A stretch of DNA of 64,000 nucleotides, from assembly GCA_045047105.1 (NCBI GenBank), contig JASFYQ010000017.1, positions 1 to 64,000 of the forward strand, in the 5' to 3' direction. The notes beneath the pieces are model-generated. The model had not been told where the DNA came from, ran no database searches, and saw only the letters and a list, made by a program, of their open reading frames with translations. A program made the translations under genes and the position numbers. Numbering within the stretch: position 1 is the stretch's first letter; every line of letters starts with the position of its first letter. Shown here one piece after another: positions 26,687-36,116 of this stretch. This DNA comes from JADGAU01 sp045047105 (GTDB lineage: Bacteria > Pseudomonadota > Gammaproteobacteria > GRL18).

Positions 26687-26926
26687 TAAATCACTTAATT
26701 CTTCATTAAGTTCTTTATTTAACACTTTCATTTTTTCCGCATGTGTTTTTGGCTCATTTTCGGGCTCTTTATTACTGGCTAAAAAATCTTCAACACTTAT
26801 TTTTGAATCTATAGCATAGGTTTTATTACCATTATTATGCTTAAATTGCTTAATTTTTCCGTCTTTAATTTCAGCAACTACTTGCTGTAATTCTTTTAGT
26901 GATCCTGAGATACGAATTTTTAACAT
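26666..26926 (-). CDS. Small hypothetical protein
   Basis: 86 residues, charged, no signal peptide. The N-terminal half looks like two strands with helices (MLKIRISGSLKELQQVVAEI, then NNGNKTYAIDSKISVEDFL); the rest is a Lys/Glu-rich coiled coil (KMKVLNKELNEELSDLLKV). Family not recognised. The stop codon (26666-26668) lies inside the last, partial unit of the 48-bp repeat, so its C-terminus may have been shaped by repeat insertion. It is followed on the same strand by rlmB after 28 bases of gap relative to rlmB start upstream order. Confidence 0.5.
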   Translation of the reverse strand: MLKIRISGSLKELQQVVAEIKDGKIKQFKHNNGNKTYAIDSKISVEDFLASNKEPENEPKTHAEKMKVLNKELNEELSDLLKVIND

Positions 26927-26953
26927 AATAATTTATTCTAACTATAAACCAAA

Positions 26954-27724
26954 TTAACTACGTTGACGTAAAGCCTCAAACAAACAAATACCAGTGGATA
27001 CAGAAACATTTAAACTCTCGACATGACCAAACATGGGGATATTTATCAAACTATCACACTTTTCCCGAGTGAGTCTTCTCAAACCTTTTTCTTCTGCCCC
27101 CATTACAATAGCTAAATTGCCTGTTAAATCGGCCTGGTAAAGATTTTTTTCTGCTTCACCAGCTGTTCCCACTAACCAGATACCATAACTTTTAAGTAAA
27201 TCCATAGTACGGGAAAGATTAGTTACCTGTATAAGTGGCACATGTTGATCTGCTCCACAGGCCACTTTTCTAACTACTGGAGTTAATGATACGGCTCTAT
27301 CTTTGGGAATAATAATTGCCTGTACTGCAGCTGCATCAGCCGTTCTTAAACAAGCCCCCAGATTATGCGGATCCTGTACTCCATCCAGCAATAAAAAAAA
27401 GTAATTTGAATCTGTTTGCTCTAGTAGATCATCCAGATAGGCTTCACTTTTTGTGGTTGTAACCTGGCTATTTTGAGGTGATGAAGAAAGATAAAAAACT
27501 ACCCCCTGATGCTTACCTTCTGCTAATTTGTCGAGTTCTAACTTATTTACTCTTTTTATTGTAATAGATTTAGTTTTAGCTAGATCTAACAATTGTAAAA
27601 TACGTTGATCGCGGCGTTGTTTGTCAATATATAATATCGAATCCAGATCGGCTGACTTGGCAGTTAATTGATTTAACAATGCCTTAACCGCATGAAAACC
27701 ATAGATAGCATCTTTTTTATTCAC
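26954..27724 (-). CDS. rlmB: 23S rRNA (guanosine-2'-O)-methyltransferase RlmB
   Basis: 256 residues of the SpoU/TrmH family with an N-terminal substrate-binding domain (YGFHAVKALLNQ) and a SPOUT knot: LDGVQDPHNLGACLRTADA, then MGAEEKGLRRL and IPMFGHVESLNVSVSTG. RlmB methylates G2251 of 23S rRNA. The start is GTG at 27724, eight bases after the rnr stop. The rnr-rlmB pair is conserved in gammaproteobacteria. Confidence 0.94.
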   Translation of the reverse strand: MNKKDAIYGFHAVKALLNQLTAKSADLDSILYIDKQRRDQRILQLLDLAKTKSITIKRVNKLELDKLAEGKHQGVVFYLSSSPQNSQVTTTKSEAYLDDLLEQTDSNYFFLLLDGVQDPHNLGACLRTADAAAVQAIIIPKDRAVSLTPVVRKVACGADQHVPLIQVTNLSRTMDLLKSYGIWLVGTAGEAEKNLYQADLTGNLAIVMGAEEKGLRRLTREKCDSLINIPMFGHVESLNVSVSTGICLFEALRQRS

Positions 27725-27731
27725 AAAACTA

Positions 27732-30041
27732 CTACAAACGACGAGAAAAAGATGTTTTACGCGATTTCTTTTTGTACTTCTTTTTCTTTATTTTGGCTTC
27801 CTGCACGGGTTTATTCGTTTCAATCTTAATTGCTGAAGAGGTTTTTGATTTAGTTGGATGACTATTGCTTTTATCGGAACGAGTATCGGCAAGAATAAAA
27901 TCTATCTTACGCTCATCTAAACTAACAGCCGCTACTTTAATTTTAAGCTTATCACCTAATGTATAGCTTTTGCCTGTACGCTCACCTTTCATCTGCTGGG
28001 CGGATTGATTAAAAAGATAATAATCACTTTTTAAGGAGGTTACATGTACCAGGCCTTCCACATGGATACCAATTAGCTCAACAAAGAAACCAAAACCCGT
28101 TACTGTGGTAATAATACCCTCAAATTCTTCTCCCACCTTATCATGCATATACTCACATTTTAACCAGTCCATAACATCACGAGTTGCCTCGTCTGCACGT
28201 CGCTCGGTCATAGAACAGTGCTCACCTAACTGGAACATGCTGTCCATGTTGTGCTGCATTTTCTTGCTCGTTAAAATAGATTTAATACAGCGATGTACTA
28301 TTAAATCAGGGTATCTACGAATAGGGGAAGTAAAGTGGGCATAGGCCGTATAGGATAAACCAAAGTGGCCCAGGTTTTCTGCCTCATATCTTGCCTGTGA
28401 TAAGCTGCGTAACATCATAGTTTGCAACATATCAAAATCAGTGCGTTCTTTAATTGAATCTAATAAAGCCGCATAATCCGAAGCTTGAGGCTCATCTCCA
28501 CCGCTAAGGCTAAGTCCTAATAGAGCGAGTGCTTCACGTAAGGACTGTAATTTAGTTTCGGTGGGGCCCTGATGATTTCGATACAAGGCTGGAATTTTAT
28601 TTTTTAATAAAAATTCTGCTGCACAAACATTGGCTGCCAGCATACATTCTTCAATAATTTTATGTGCATCATTTCTATAAACAGGCACAATTTTATCAAT
28701 TTTTTTATTTTCACCAAAAATAATTTGGGTTTCTACGGTATCAAAATCAATTGCACCACGTTGTTTACGTTTGTTATTTAATACCTGATAGAGTTGGTAT
28801 AATTCATGTAAAGCAGGGAGTAAATTAGCATGTTGTTTGCATAATTCAGCATCACCATCAATTAGCATATCCGCTACTTGATCATAAGTAAGGCGAGCAT
28901 GAGAACAAATTACTGCCTCGCTAAACTCATAATCTAAAACTTCGCCAGTGGTGGAAAAACTCATATCACAAACCATTGCCAAACGATCTACATGAGGATT
29001 TAAAGAACATAAACCATTAGATAATTGTTCTGGCAACATAGGTATAACACGCCCAGGGAAGTATACCGAAGTTCCTCGATTTTGAGCTTCCCGATCTAAA
29101 GCGGAGGATTCTTTTACATAATAAGAAACATCAGCAATAGCTACTTTTAGTCGCCACCCTTCATTTGTTTTAACACAAAAAACCGCATCATCAAAATCTT
29201 TGGCATCTTCACCATCAATAGTAACAAAGGATGTTTTAGTTAGATCAACACGTTGTTTTTTATCTTCTGGCTGAACTTCAGTCTCTAAGCCACTGACCAT
29301 TTTTTGCACTTCATCAGGCCATTGGTGAGGAATATCATGAATGCGAACTGAAACCTCAATTTCTTGCCCAGCTTGCATATGCTCGCCAAGAACTTGAATA
29401 ATAACCCCTTCTGATTCTTTAAAGTAAGTGGGGTATTCTTTAATTTCTACAACAACAATCTGCCCTTCTTCCACCTCAGTTGGATCATCATCCGCAATAA
29501 AAATATCATGATCAATTTTTTTATGGTTAGGCATTACCATAGCACGCCCAGTAACCGAAGTATAAAGTCCTGTAATGGTATGGGTATTATGGTTTAAAAC
29601 TTCAGCAACAACACCATGACGACGGCCTTTACGGTCTGTTCCTGTAACCCTAACTGCAACACGATCTTCATGAAATAATAAGCGCATTTCACGTTGGCCT
29701 AAAAAGATGTCTTCGCCACCATCTTCTGCAAGTACAAAACCAAATCCATCAGGATGAGAGCTGACAATTCCTTCTAAAAGTTCAAATTCGCTGATTAAAT
29801 GATAATAGCCCTTAATCCAGACTAACTGACCATCGCGCTCCATAGCTTTTAAGCGGCGACGAATACCTTCTAATTGATCTGGATCAGATAGCTCAAATAC
29901 CTCAATAATTTGATCTCGGTTTAAGGGTTTGCCCTCTGTTTCAATCAATTCAAGAATATATTCACGGCTGGGAACAGGATTTACATAATTCTGTTTTTCC
30001 CTATCTGCATATGGATCATTTTTTTTTGTATGTTCAGTCAT
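27732..30041 (-). CDS. rnr: Ribonuclease R
   Basis: 769 residues, typical length. Order: N-terminal winged helix (REYILELIETEGKPLNRDQI), two cold-shock/OB domains (VSSHPDGFGFVLAEDGGEDIFL), the RNB catalytic domain with the DAKDFDDAV metal cluster, an S1 domain (GEEFEGIITTVTGFGFFVEL) and a basic Lys-rich tail. It degrades structured RNA 3'-5'. Transcribed just before rlmB; purA lies upstream. The nsrR gene usually found between purA and rnr is missing. Confidence 0.96.
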   Translation of the reverse strand: MTEHTKKNDPYADREKQNYVNPVPSREYILELIETEGKPLNRDQIIEVFELSDPDQLEGIRRRLKAMERDGQLVWIKGYYHLISEFELLEGIVSSHPDGFGFVLAEDGGEDIFLGQREMRLLFHEDRVAVRVTGTDRKGRRHGVVAEVLNHNTHTITGLYTSVTGRAMVMPNHKKIDHDIFIADDDPTEVEEGQIVVVEIKEYPTYFKESEGVIIQVLGEHMQAGQEIEVSVRIHDIPHQWPDEVQKMVSGLETEVQPEDKKQRVDLTKTSFVTIDGEDAKDFDDAVFCVKTNEGWRLKVAIADVSYYVKESSALDREAQNRGTSVYFPGRVIPMLPEQLSNGLCSLNPHVDRLAMVCDMSFSTTGEVLDYEFSEAVICSHARLTYDQVADMLIDGDAELCKQHANLLPALHELYQLYQVLNNKRKQRGAIDFDTVETQIIFGENKKIDKIVPVYRNDAHKIIEECMLAANVCAAEFLLKNKIPALYRNHQGPTETKLQSLREALALLGLSLSGGDEPQASDYAALLDSIKERTDFDMLQTMMLRSLSQARYEAENLGHFGLSYTAYAHFTSPIRRYPDLIVHRCIKSILTSKKMQHNMDSMFQLGEHCSMTERRADEATRDVMDWLKCEYMHDKVGEEFEGIITTVTGFGFFVELIGIHVEGLVHVTSLKSDYYLFNQSAQQMKGERTGKSYTLGDKLKIKVAAVSLDERKIDFILADTRSDKSNSHPTKSKTSSAIKIETNKPVQEAKIKKKKYKKKSRKTSFSRRL

Positions 30042-30099
30042 TCAATTTGTCTTTTATTAAGTATTCATTATTATAATTATTGTGCTAAGCTCCAGTCTA

Positions 30100-31395
30100 T
30101 TAACTCGCAAAAGGATCTTTTACAATAATAGTCTCATCTCTATCTGGCCCAGTTGAAATAATATCAATAGGTGTTTTAGTCAGTTCTTCAATGCGGCTTA
30201 AATATGCCTTTGCATTTGCAGGTAGTTCATCATAGCTTTTAGCACCTACTGTAGATTCTGACCAACCTGGAATTTCTTCATATATTGGAGTGCAACGCTC
30301 ATAGGCATCTGCGCCTAAAGGAGGCATGCTAATAGTTTTACCATCCATTTGATAAGCAGTACATATTTTTAAGGTTTCCATTCCATCTAAAACATCTAAC
30401 TTGGTAATGCACATACCAGTAACACTATTGTTTTGGTTAGAGCGATTAAGAGAGACAATATCTAACCAGCCACAACGTCTTGAACGCCCTGTAGTTGCGC
30501 CAAATTCATGGCCTTTTTCACCCAGGTATTGACCAATATCATCAAATAATTCTGTTGGGAAAGGTCCGGCACCAACCCGAGTGGTATAAGCTTTAGTAAT
30601 TCCTAAGATGTAGTCAAAAAATCGTGGTCCAACGCCTGAACCTGTAGCTGCTCCACCTGCGGTCGTATTTGAAGAGGTAACATAAGGGTAAGTACCGTGA
30701 TCAATATCTAATAAAGCGCCTTGTGCTCCTTCAAAAAGAACATTATCTCCGTTTTCTCGGTATTCATGCAATAAGCCAGTCACATCACAAATCATTGGTC
30801 TGATACGTTCTGCTAAAGCTAAAGTATCATCAAGAACTTTTTGATAATCAACAGTATCCACTTTGTAATAGTTAACTAAAGCAAAATTATGATATTCCAT
30901 CACTTCTTTTAGACGTGCAGTAAAAATCTCTTCATTAAGCAAATCACCTGCACGCAAGCCTCTTCTAGAGACCTTATCTTCATATGCTGGTCCAATTCCA
31001 CGCCCTGTTGTACCAATGGCTTTTTTTCCTCGGGCAATTTCTCTAGCCTGATCCAGAGCTACGTGGTATGGCATAATTAAAGGAGTTGCTTCACTGATGC
31101 GTAGTTTTCCTTCTGCATCAATACCCTGCTCTTTTAATTCATCAATTTCTTTAATTAAAGCATCTGGAGCTAATACAACACCATTGCCTATCATACAAAT
31201 TACGTTGTCACGTAATATACCCGATGGAATAATGTGTAATACGGTTGTTTTTCCATCAATGACCAGAGTGTGTCCTGCATTGTGTCCACCCTGAAATCTT
31301 GCTACAGCAACGACGTTATCTGTAAGTAAGTCTACTACCTTTCCCTTACCTTCATCGCCCCACTGTGAACCAATAATTACAACATTCTTGCCCAT
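30100..31395 (-). CDS. purA: Adenylosuccinate synthetase
   Basis: 431 residues from the preferred start. P-loop-like GSQWGDEGKGKVVD, GHNAGHT, TGRGIGPAYEDK, EGAQGALLDIDHGTYPYVT and TGRSRRCGWLD are all in place. It joins IMP and aspartate in AMP synthesis. A longer reading from 31419 is rejected, because GAGGG precedes ATG 31395 at proper spacing and homologues begin MGKNVV. It starts 10 bases after hisZ ends, so the two are co-transcribed. Confidence 0.96.
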   Translation of the reverse strand: MGKNVVIIGSQWGDEGKGKVVDLLTDNVVAVARFQGGHNAGHTLVIDGKTTVLHIIPSGILRDNVICMIGNGVVLAPDALIKEIDELKEQGIDAEGKLRISEATPLIMPYHVALDQAREIARGKKAIGTTGRGIGPAYEDKVSRRGLRAGDLLNEEIFTARLKEVMEYHNFALVNYYKVDTVDYQKVLDDTLALAERIRPMICDVTGLLHEYRENGDNVLFEGAQGALLDIDHGTYPYVTSSNTTAGGAATGSGVGPRFFDYILGITKAYTTRVGAGPFPTELFDDIGQYLGEKGHEFGATTGRSRRCGWLDIVSLNRSNQNNSVTGMCITKLDVLDGMETLKICTAYQMDGKTISMPPLGADAYERCTPIYEEIPGWSESTVGAKSYDELPANAKAYLSRIEELTKTPIDIISTGPDRDETIIVKDPFAS

Positions 31396-31405
31396 TAAAA
31401 ATCCC

Positions 31406-32602
31406 TCATAATTCCACAATTATCCAGCTGTCACCTTCTTTTTTTAAAAGACGACTACAACCCATTTCATTTAAATCTAATGTTTGTCCAGTTAACTCAC
31501 GAATAACCCGTTCACCACTGGCTCTTAATTTACTAATCTGTTGCTCTAATAAGTCATCTGCCTCATCAACATAAGGTGCAAAAATGGCCTGACTGCTTAG
31601 TTTTTCTTCTAAATTTTTATTAATATCCGATAAACTGACTAAGTGAGCCAGATCAGTACTAAAACCTGTTGCTGCACGAGAACGCCCGAAGGTTTTGCCA
31701 ATTCCATCATATCTACCACCCATAGCTACTGCCTGACCATGTCCAGGTACATATGCAGAAAAAACCAGTCCAGTGTGGTAATTAAAGCCTCTGAGTTCAG
31801 CTAAATCAAAAAATAAATTAACATCAGGTAATATGTTTTGTAAATAATCAGCAATGGCCTGTAAATCATCCAATGCTTTCAAAATATCTGGCTCTTGAAA
31901 TAAATTCCTTGCACTACTAATAATGCTTGGATCACCATGCAATTTAACTAAGACCAAAAACTTATCCATTAATTCCTGAGTTAAATTCAAGCGTCTTAAC
32001 TGCTCTTGAATATCACAGATAGATTTGCGCTGAATTGCATCAAATAATAGTTGTTCTTCATTTTTCCCAAGACCAGCAGATTCTGCTAACGCACTGAAAA
32101 TATTTACATGCCCAAAATCCAGAGTAATATCTTTAATACCCACCTGAGTCAGGGTATTCACTAATAACTCAATAATTTCTATATCACTTTGATATCCTTG
32201 ATGCCCATAGATCTCAGCACCTAATTGCATCGGGCTTCGAGATTGGGACAGACCTTCCAATCGGGTCTTTAATACTTGCCCAATATAACAAAATCGAGTG
32301 GGATGATCGTGTTTAATATGGTGTGCATCAATGCGCGCCACTTGAGGAGTCATATCTGCACGAATACCCAGCAGCCGACCTGACATTTGATCGGTTAGAC
32401 TAAAGGTCATTAATTCTAAATCATAGCCTGTTCCCGTTAACAACGAATCTAAAAAATCGATAACTGGAGGATCAACTAAATCATAACCCCAGCTATAAAA
32501 CATATCTAACAAGTCACGACGTTTTAATTCAATGGCCATTGCCTGTGGAGATAGTATTTCACTAATACCCTCGGGTAAAATCCATTGTTCATTTTTTAAC
32601 AT
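31406..32602 (-). CDS. hisZ: ATP phosphoribosyltransferase regulatory subunit
   Basis: 398 residues, HisRS-like but without the anticodon-binding domain: motif-2-like stretch LLGIRADMTPQVARIDAHH, YIGQVLKTR, QLGAEIYG and GGRYDGIGKTFGRSRAATGFS. HisZ activates short-form HisG in histidine synthesis. It sits between yjeT and purA as in many non-enteric gammaproteobacteria. hisG is not in the window. GGA lies ahead of the ATG. Confidence 0.93.
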   Translation of the reverse strand: MLKNEQWILPEGISEILSPQAMAIELKRRDLLDMFYSWGYDLVDPPVIDFLDSLLTGTGYDLELMTFSLTDQMSGRLLGIRADMTPQVARIDAHHIKHDHPTRFCYIGQVLKTRLEGLSQSRSPMQLGAEIYGHQGYQSDIEIIELLVNTLTQVGIKDITLDFGHVNIFSALAESAGLGKNEEQLLFDAIQRKSICDIQEQLRRLNLTQELMDKFLVLVKLHGDPSIISSARNLFQEPDILKALDDLQAIADYLQNILPDVNLFFDLAELRGFNYHTGLVFSAYVPGHGQAVAMGGRYDGIGKTFGRSRAATGFSTDLAHLVSLSDINKNLEEKLSSQAIFAPYVDEADDLLEQQISKLRASGERVIRELTGQTLDLNEMGCSRLLKKEGDSWIIVEL

Positions 32603-32682
32603 ATCAGTCCAAATATAAGGCTATTATTTTTGTTTTTTTTATTTACTTTGTTCTTTAAGATGTGCTTTTATTGCTTAGCTTT

Positions 32683-32871
32683 TTATTGTTTAAGAACAAA
32701 AACTAAAAAGGCTCCTAGTATCATACTAGAGAGCCCCATAATACGGAGTTTTTTATCATCCATTTCTTGCAAGGTTGCTAATAAGCTTCTAAACCTGGTT
32801 GGGTTAAGGCTTGGCATCAAGCCCTCCCAGACCAGAACTAAAGCCATAGCCACTAATAAGTCCTGCCACAT
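32683..32871 (-). CDS. yjeT: YjeT family small membrane protein (DUF2065)
   Basis: 62 residues with two membrane helices (about 3-18 and 43-60) and the family pattern ALVLVWEGLMPSLNPTRFR. It starts three bases after the hflC stop, with GGAAA as ribosome site. Conserved neighbour of hflKC and hisZ/purA; molecular function unknown. Confidence 0.88.
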   Translation of the reverse strand: MWQDLLVAMALVLVWEGLMPSLNPTRFRSLLATLQEMDDKKLRIMGLSSMILGAFLVFVLKQ

Positions 32872-32874
32872 GGA

Positions 32875-33768
32875 CTAGTTTCCTATCCCTGTAGAACCAC
32901 CTTTTGCAGAAAGCCCCGCAGATTTTTTAAAGTAATTAAAAAAGTCTGAATCAGGAGAGATAACCATCATATCAGATGATTGTCCAAAAATTTTCTTATA
33001 CGCATTCAGGCTGCGATAAAAGCTAAAAAACTCAGCATCTTTATTAAAGGCACTGGCATAAATTTCAGCAGATTTTGCATCTCCCTTACCTCGAAGGATT
33101 TCAGCCTCTTTATATGCAGTAGCTAAAATAATAGTTCTTTCTTTCTCTGCCTGAGCACGAATAATTGTAGCCTGTTCTTGTCCACGTGAACGATAATCTT
33201 TTGCAATACGCTGACGCTCAGATTCCATACGCTGATATACCGATAAACTGACTTTTGATGGTAAATCAATACGCTTAATTCGTACATCAACAATTTCAAT
33301 ACCAAACGCTTTAACATCTTTATTGGCAGAGACATTGATATTGTCCATAATTTCATTACGTTCACCAGAAATAACTTCGTGCATTAAACGTTTACCAAAT
33401 TCAGCTAATAAGCCTTCTGAAATAATAGTGGATAAACGATCTTCTGCATTAGCGGTATTACCCCGCATAGAAGTATAGTATTTTTCTACATCAACAATAC
33501 GCCACTGAATAAAGGAGTCAACAATTACATTTTTCTTTTCTTTAGTCAGGTAACGGGTTGGCCTTGCATCAAAACTCTGGATACGCGCATCAAACTTACG
33601 TACATTATTAATAAAAGGAATTTTAGCATGTAGGCCAGGCTCAAATTCAGATGCAACAATTTTGCCCCATTTAAACATAATGGCTTTTTCAGTTTCATTC
33701 ACTGTAAAAATTGATGCCGAACCAATAGTAAAAATAACAAAGGCAAAAATAGCAATTATAATTTTCAT
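32875..33768 (-). CDS. hflC: HflC, FtsH-modulating SPFH protein
   Basis: 297 residues: one N-terminal membrane helix (about 4-22), then an SPFH/band-7 domain (VNETEKAIMFKWGKI, FDARPTRYLTKEKK) and a coiled coil rich in Arg/Glu. HflK and HflC assemble into a cage around the FtsH protease at the periplasmic face of the inner membrane. Start and hflK stop overlap (TAATG). Normal length. Confidence 0.95.
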   Translation of the reverse strand: MKIIIAIFAFVIFTIGSASIFTVNETEKAIMFKWGKIVASEFEPGLHAKIPFINNVRKFDARIQSFDARPTRYLTKEKKNVIVDSFIQWRIVDVEKYYTSMRGNTANAEDRLSTIISEGLLAEFGKRLMHEVISGERNEIMDNINVSANKDVKAFGIEIVDVRIKRIDLPSKVSLSVYQRMESERQRIAKDYRSRGQEQATIIRAQAEKERTIILATAYKEAEILRGKGDAKSAEIYASAFNKDAEFFSFYRSLNAYKKIFGQSSDMMVISPDSDFFNYFKKSAGLSAKGGSTGIGN

Positions 33769-34985
33769 TAACGTCTCTCCCTTGTTCTGTCTCTGCCTCT
33801 TGAGCGACTGGATGAATCACTATTAGTATCAAAGCGACGAACATCTGAATCACTATTACCTACTGATGATTGTGAACTATCCGTTGACATATTTTGTCTG
33901 CGTTGATTAGCAATAAGTTTATCTATGGGTAAATACATCAGATTACTATTTTGACCATTTCCATCAACCAGTACTTTGCTGGTATTGGATAAAACCGATT
34001 GCATTGCATCAATATATAAACGCTCTCTAGTCACTTCTTTCGCAAGTGAATATTCTTTTAAAATACTCTCAAAACGACTCGCTTCACCCTCTGCTTCTGA
34101 AATTACTTTAGCACTATAGGCTTCAGCATCAGCAACTCGTTGTGCCGCATTACCACGAGCTTTTGGTAGTATTTCATTTTGATAGGTTTCAGCCTGATTA
34201 ACAAATTTTTGCTTGTCTTCTCTTGCTTTTACTGCATCATCAAAGGCATGTTGCACTTGCTCTGGTGGCTGTGCATCACGCAAAACAAAGTTGGTAATAA
34301 TCAGGCCTGATTTATAGCGGTCTAAGATAGTCTGTGCCAGAACTTGAACTTTCTGTGAAATTTCTGCTCGACCTCCCGTGATAATATAATCCATATCATT
34401 AAGACCAATTATTTCGCGGATAGAACTTTCAGTTACCTGTTTTAGTACCTGACCAGGCTCTTTTACATTAAAGAGGAACTGTTCTGGATTTTGAACCCTG
34501 AACTGCACTGTCATTTTAATATCAACTATATTTTCATCCTTAGTTAACATTAAAGATTCACTTTCGCGGTCGCCAAGATTAATACTCTGGATTGCAGAAA
34601 CATCAACAATATAGTATTCCTGAACAATAGGTAAATGCCATTGTAAACCTGCTTCAGCAGTTTTATTATAAGCACCAAGTTGTAATACCACCGACTGTTT
34701 ACCCTGATCTACCGTGTATATACCCGATAAAAACCAGATAGCCGTAGCAATTACAAAAGCAATGATTAAAATTATATTATTTAATCCACCACCACCTGAC
34801 GATTTGATATTGCTAACGTTTCCATTATCGCCAGAATTATTAGAAGCTGATTTTTTTCCACCCAGGAATTTTCCCAGTTTTTCATTCATTTTTTTAATCA
34901 GCTCGTCCAGATCAGGCGGGCCCTGATCATTTTTATTTCCCCAAGGGCTATTGCCCTTAGAATCCCCCGGTTCATTCCAGGCCAT
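33768..34985 (-). CDS. hflK: HflK, FtsH-modulating SPFH protein
   Basis: About 405 residues: Gly/Pro-rich cytoplasmic start (MAWNEPGDSKGNSPWG), one membrane helix (IILIIAFVIATAIWFLSGIY), SPFH domain (VDQGKQSVVLQLGAYNKTA), coiled coil (QRVADAEAYSAKVISEAEGE) and a Ser/Arg-rich tail. The ATG at 34997 is rejected: the GGAG lying within it is the ribosome site for ATG 34985, and homologues begin MAWN. First gene of the hflK-hflC-yjeT-hisZ-purA-rnr-rlmB run. hflX and hfq are not upstream here. Confidence 0.95.
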   Translation of the reverse strand: MAWNEPGDSKGNSPWGNKNDQGPPDLDELIKKMNEKLGKFLGGKKSASNNSGDNGNVSNIKSSGGGGLNNIILIIAFVIATAIWFLSGIYTVDQGKQSVVLQLGAYNKTAEAGLQWHLPIVQEYYIVDVSAIQSINLGDRESESLMLTKDENIVDIKMTVQFRVQNPEQFLFNVKEPGQVLKQVTESSIREIIGLNDMDYIITGGRAEISQKVQVLAQTILDRYKSGLIITNFVLRDAQPPEQVQHAFDDAVKAREDKQKFVNQAETYQNEILPKARGNAAQRVADAEAYSAKVISEAEGEASRFESILKEYSLAKEVTRERLYIDAMQSVLSNTSKVLVDGNGQNSNLMYLPIDKLIANQRRQNMSTDSSQSSVGNSDSDVRRFDTNSDSSSRSRGRDRTRERR

Positions 34986-35253
34986 TAAATTCTCCATTTC
35001 AACAAATTAATTCGGCTATTATATACAAAATATCCAACAACTGAAATTTAAATCGGTCATCATTTTTAATATATATCACTTTTTTTTTATTTATAAAGAC
35101 CTTCTCATCCAAATCCTACAAAAAAAGACTAAAAATCTGACCTGATTATATACCCAGACTTACAACAAATAAAAACTAATCCAGTAGAATAAAATTTACT
35201 GATAGCACAAGCAGTTATTTAAATTTATCAATTAACACTTAAAGGAAATCATT

Positions 35254-35514
35254 ATGAAACTAATAAATATTTTAACTCTATCAAGTGCACTACTATTATC
35301 CAGTTTAATTATTCATGCTGAACCTGTGAATATTAATACTGCGGATGTAAGTACTATCTCAAATAAATTAATAGGAATTGGACTTATTAAAGCACAGGCA
35401 ATTGTTGATTATAGAAAATTGCATGGAAAATTTTCCAGTGCAGAACAAATTATCATGGTAAAAGGAATAGGAGAAAAAACTTTTAAAAAAAATCTTGAAG
35501 ATATCTTATTATAG
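35254..35514 (+). CDS. ComEA-like exported helix-hairpin-helix protein
   Basis: 86 residues: signal peptide (MKLINILTLSSALLLSSLIIHA) and a tandem helix-hairpin-helix DNA-binding domain (VNINTADVSTISNKLIGIGL, KAQAIVDYRKLHGKF, MVKGIGEKT). Proteins of this type bind incoming DNA in the periplasm during natural transformation (ComEA). AAAGGA precedes the ATG. No other competence gene is present except pilZ. Confidence 0.9.
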   Translation: MKLINILTLSSALLLSSLIIHAEPVNINTADVSTISNKLIGIGLIKAQAIVDYRKLHGKFSSAEQIIMVKGIGEKTFKKNLEDILL

Positions 35515-35563
35515 TAATAATTTGGTTAAACATTGTTCATAATCAGCCCTATTTAAAGCCAAT

Positions 35564-35634
35564 TTAAAAAAAATTAAAAAAAATTAAAAAAAAAAGCACT
35601 CAGTGCTTGCTTTAAAAAAAAAAACAGTTACAAT
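35564..35634 (+). promoter_or_regulatory. Phased A-tracts and tRNA promoter
   Basis: Three TTAAAAAAAA blocks start exactly ten bases apart (35564, 35574, 35584), so the tracts are in helical phase and should bend the DNA. Then come TTGCTT (35607-35612), a 16-base A-rich spacer, and TACAAT (35629-35634) followed by GTGCGCTC, a G+C-rich discriminator of the type found at stringently controlled stable-RNA promoters. The tRNA starts about 65 bases beyond the expected start point. A hairpin (AAGCACT/AGTGCTT, 35594-35608) overlaps the -35 region. Confidence 0.55.
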
Positions 35635-35705
35635 GTGCGCTCAGTTCGGGTTGAGACACTTTTACACGAACAAAACATTGAACTTTTTGTTCAATATTTA
35701 AATTT

Positions 35706-35781
35706 GGGGCGCTAGCTCAGTTGGTAGAGCAGTGGACTTTTAATCCATTGGTCGAGGGTTCGAATCCCTCGCACCCCACCA
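35706..35781 (+). tRNA. tRNA-Lys (anticodon TTT)
   Basis: A complete 76-base tRNA with encoded CCA: acceptor GGGGCGC / GCACCCC, D arm GCTC..GAGC, anticodon arm GTGGA-CTTTTAA-TCCAT with TTT in the loop, variable TGGTC and T arm GAGGG-TTCGAAT-CCCTC. One acceptor pair (fifth) is a C-A mismatch. It stands alone and is followed at once by an intrinsic terminator. Confidence 0.96.
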
Positions 35782-35786
35782 AATTT

Positions 35787-35822
35787 AAAGCCTTGCATAT
35801 CAAACGATTGCAAGGCTTTTTT
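35787..35822 (+). terminator. Terminator of tRNA-Lys
   Basis: Perfect 11-bp stem AAAGCCTTGCA (35787-35797) / TGCAAGGCTTT (35809-35819), 11-base loop, six T at 35817-35822. Confidence 0.92.
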
Positions 35823-35913
35823 GGTTTCTAAGCCAGTCAATTTTTATTATAATAATTTAATACCCAGTGAATAAATACCTTTGTAATAAAGTTAAAATAC
35901 TATTATAGAATAA

Positions 35914-36105
35914 ATGAGCCAGTCAATTTGTCCAATATGTAAAAGCAACAATAACTGTATGATTGCAAGCAATAAAACTTGTTGGTGTAATGATATAAAA
36001 GTAGACAAAGGGTTAATTGATTTAGTTGCAGAAAAAGATCAGGCTAAAAGCTGTATATGTCGCTCCTGTATTAAAAAATTTAATATCAACAAAGCCGCAT
36101 CATAG
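35914..36105 (+). CDS. Cysteine-rich CWC family protein
   Basis: 63 residues with eight Cys in the CWC pattern: CPICKSNNNC, then the CWC triplet (CWCNDIKV) and CICRSCIKKF. Such small proteins probably bind zinc; their role is unknown. Weak ribosome site before the ATG. The stop is followed by a short hairpin (ATAGCA/TGCTAT, 36103-36120). Confidence 0.85.
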   Translation: MSQSICPICKSNNNCMIASNKTCWCNDIKVDKGLIDLVAEKDQAKSCICRSCIKKFNINKAAS

Positions 36106-36116
36106 CAGCATTGTTG

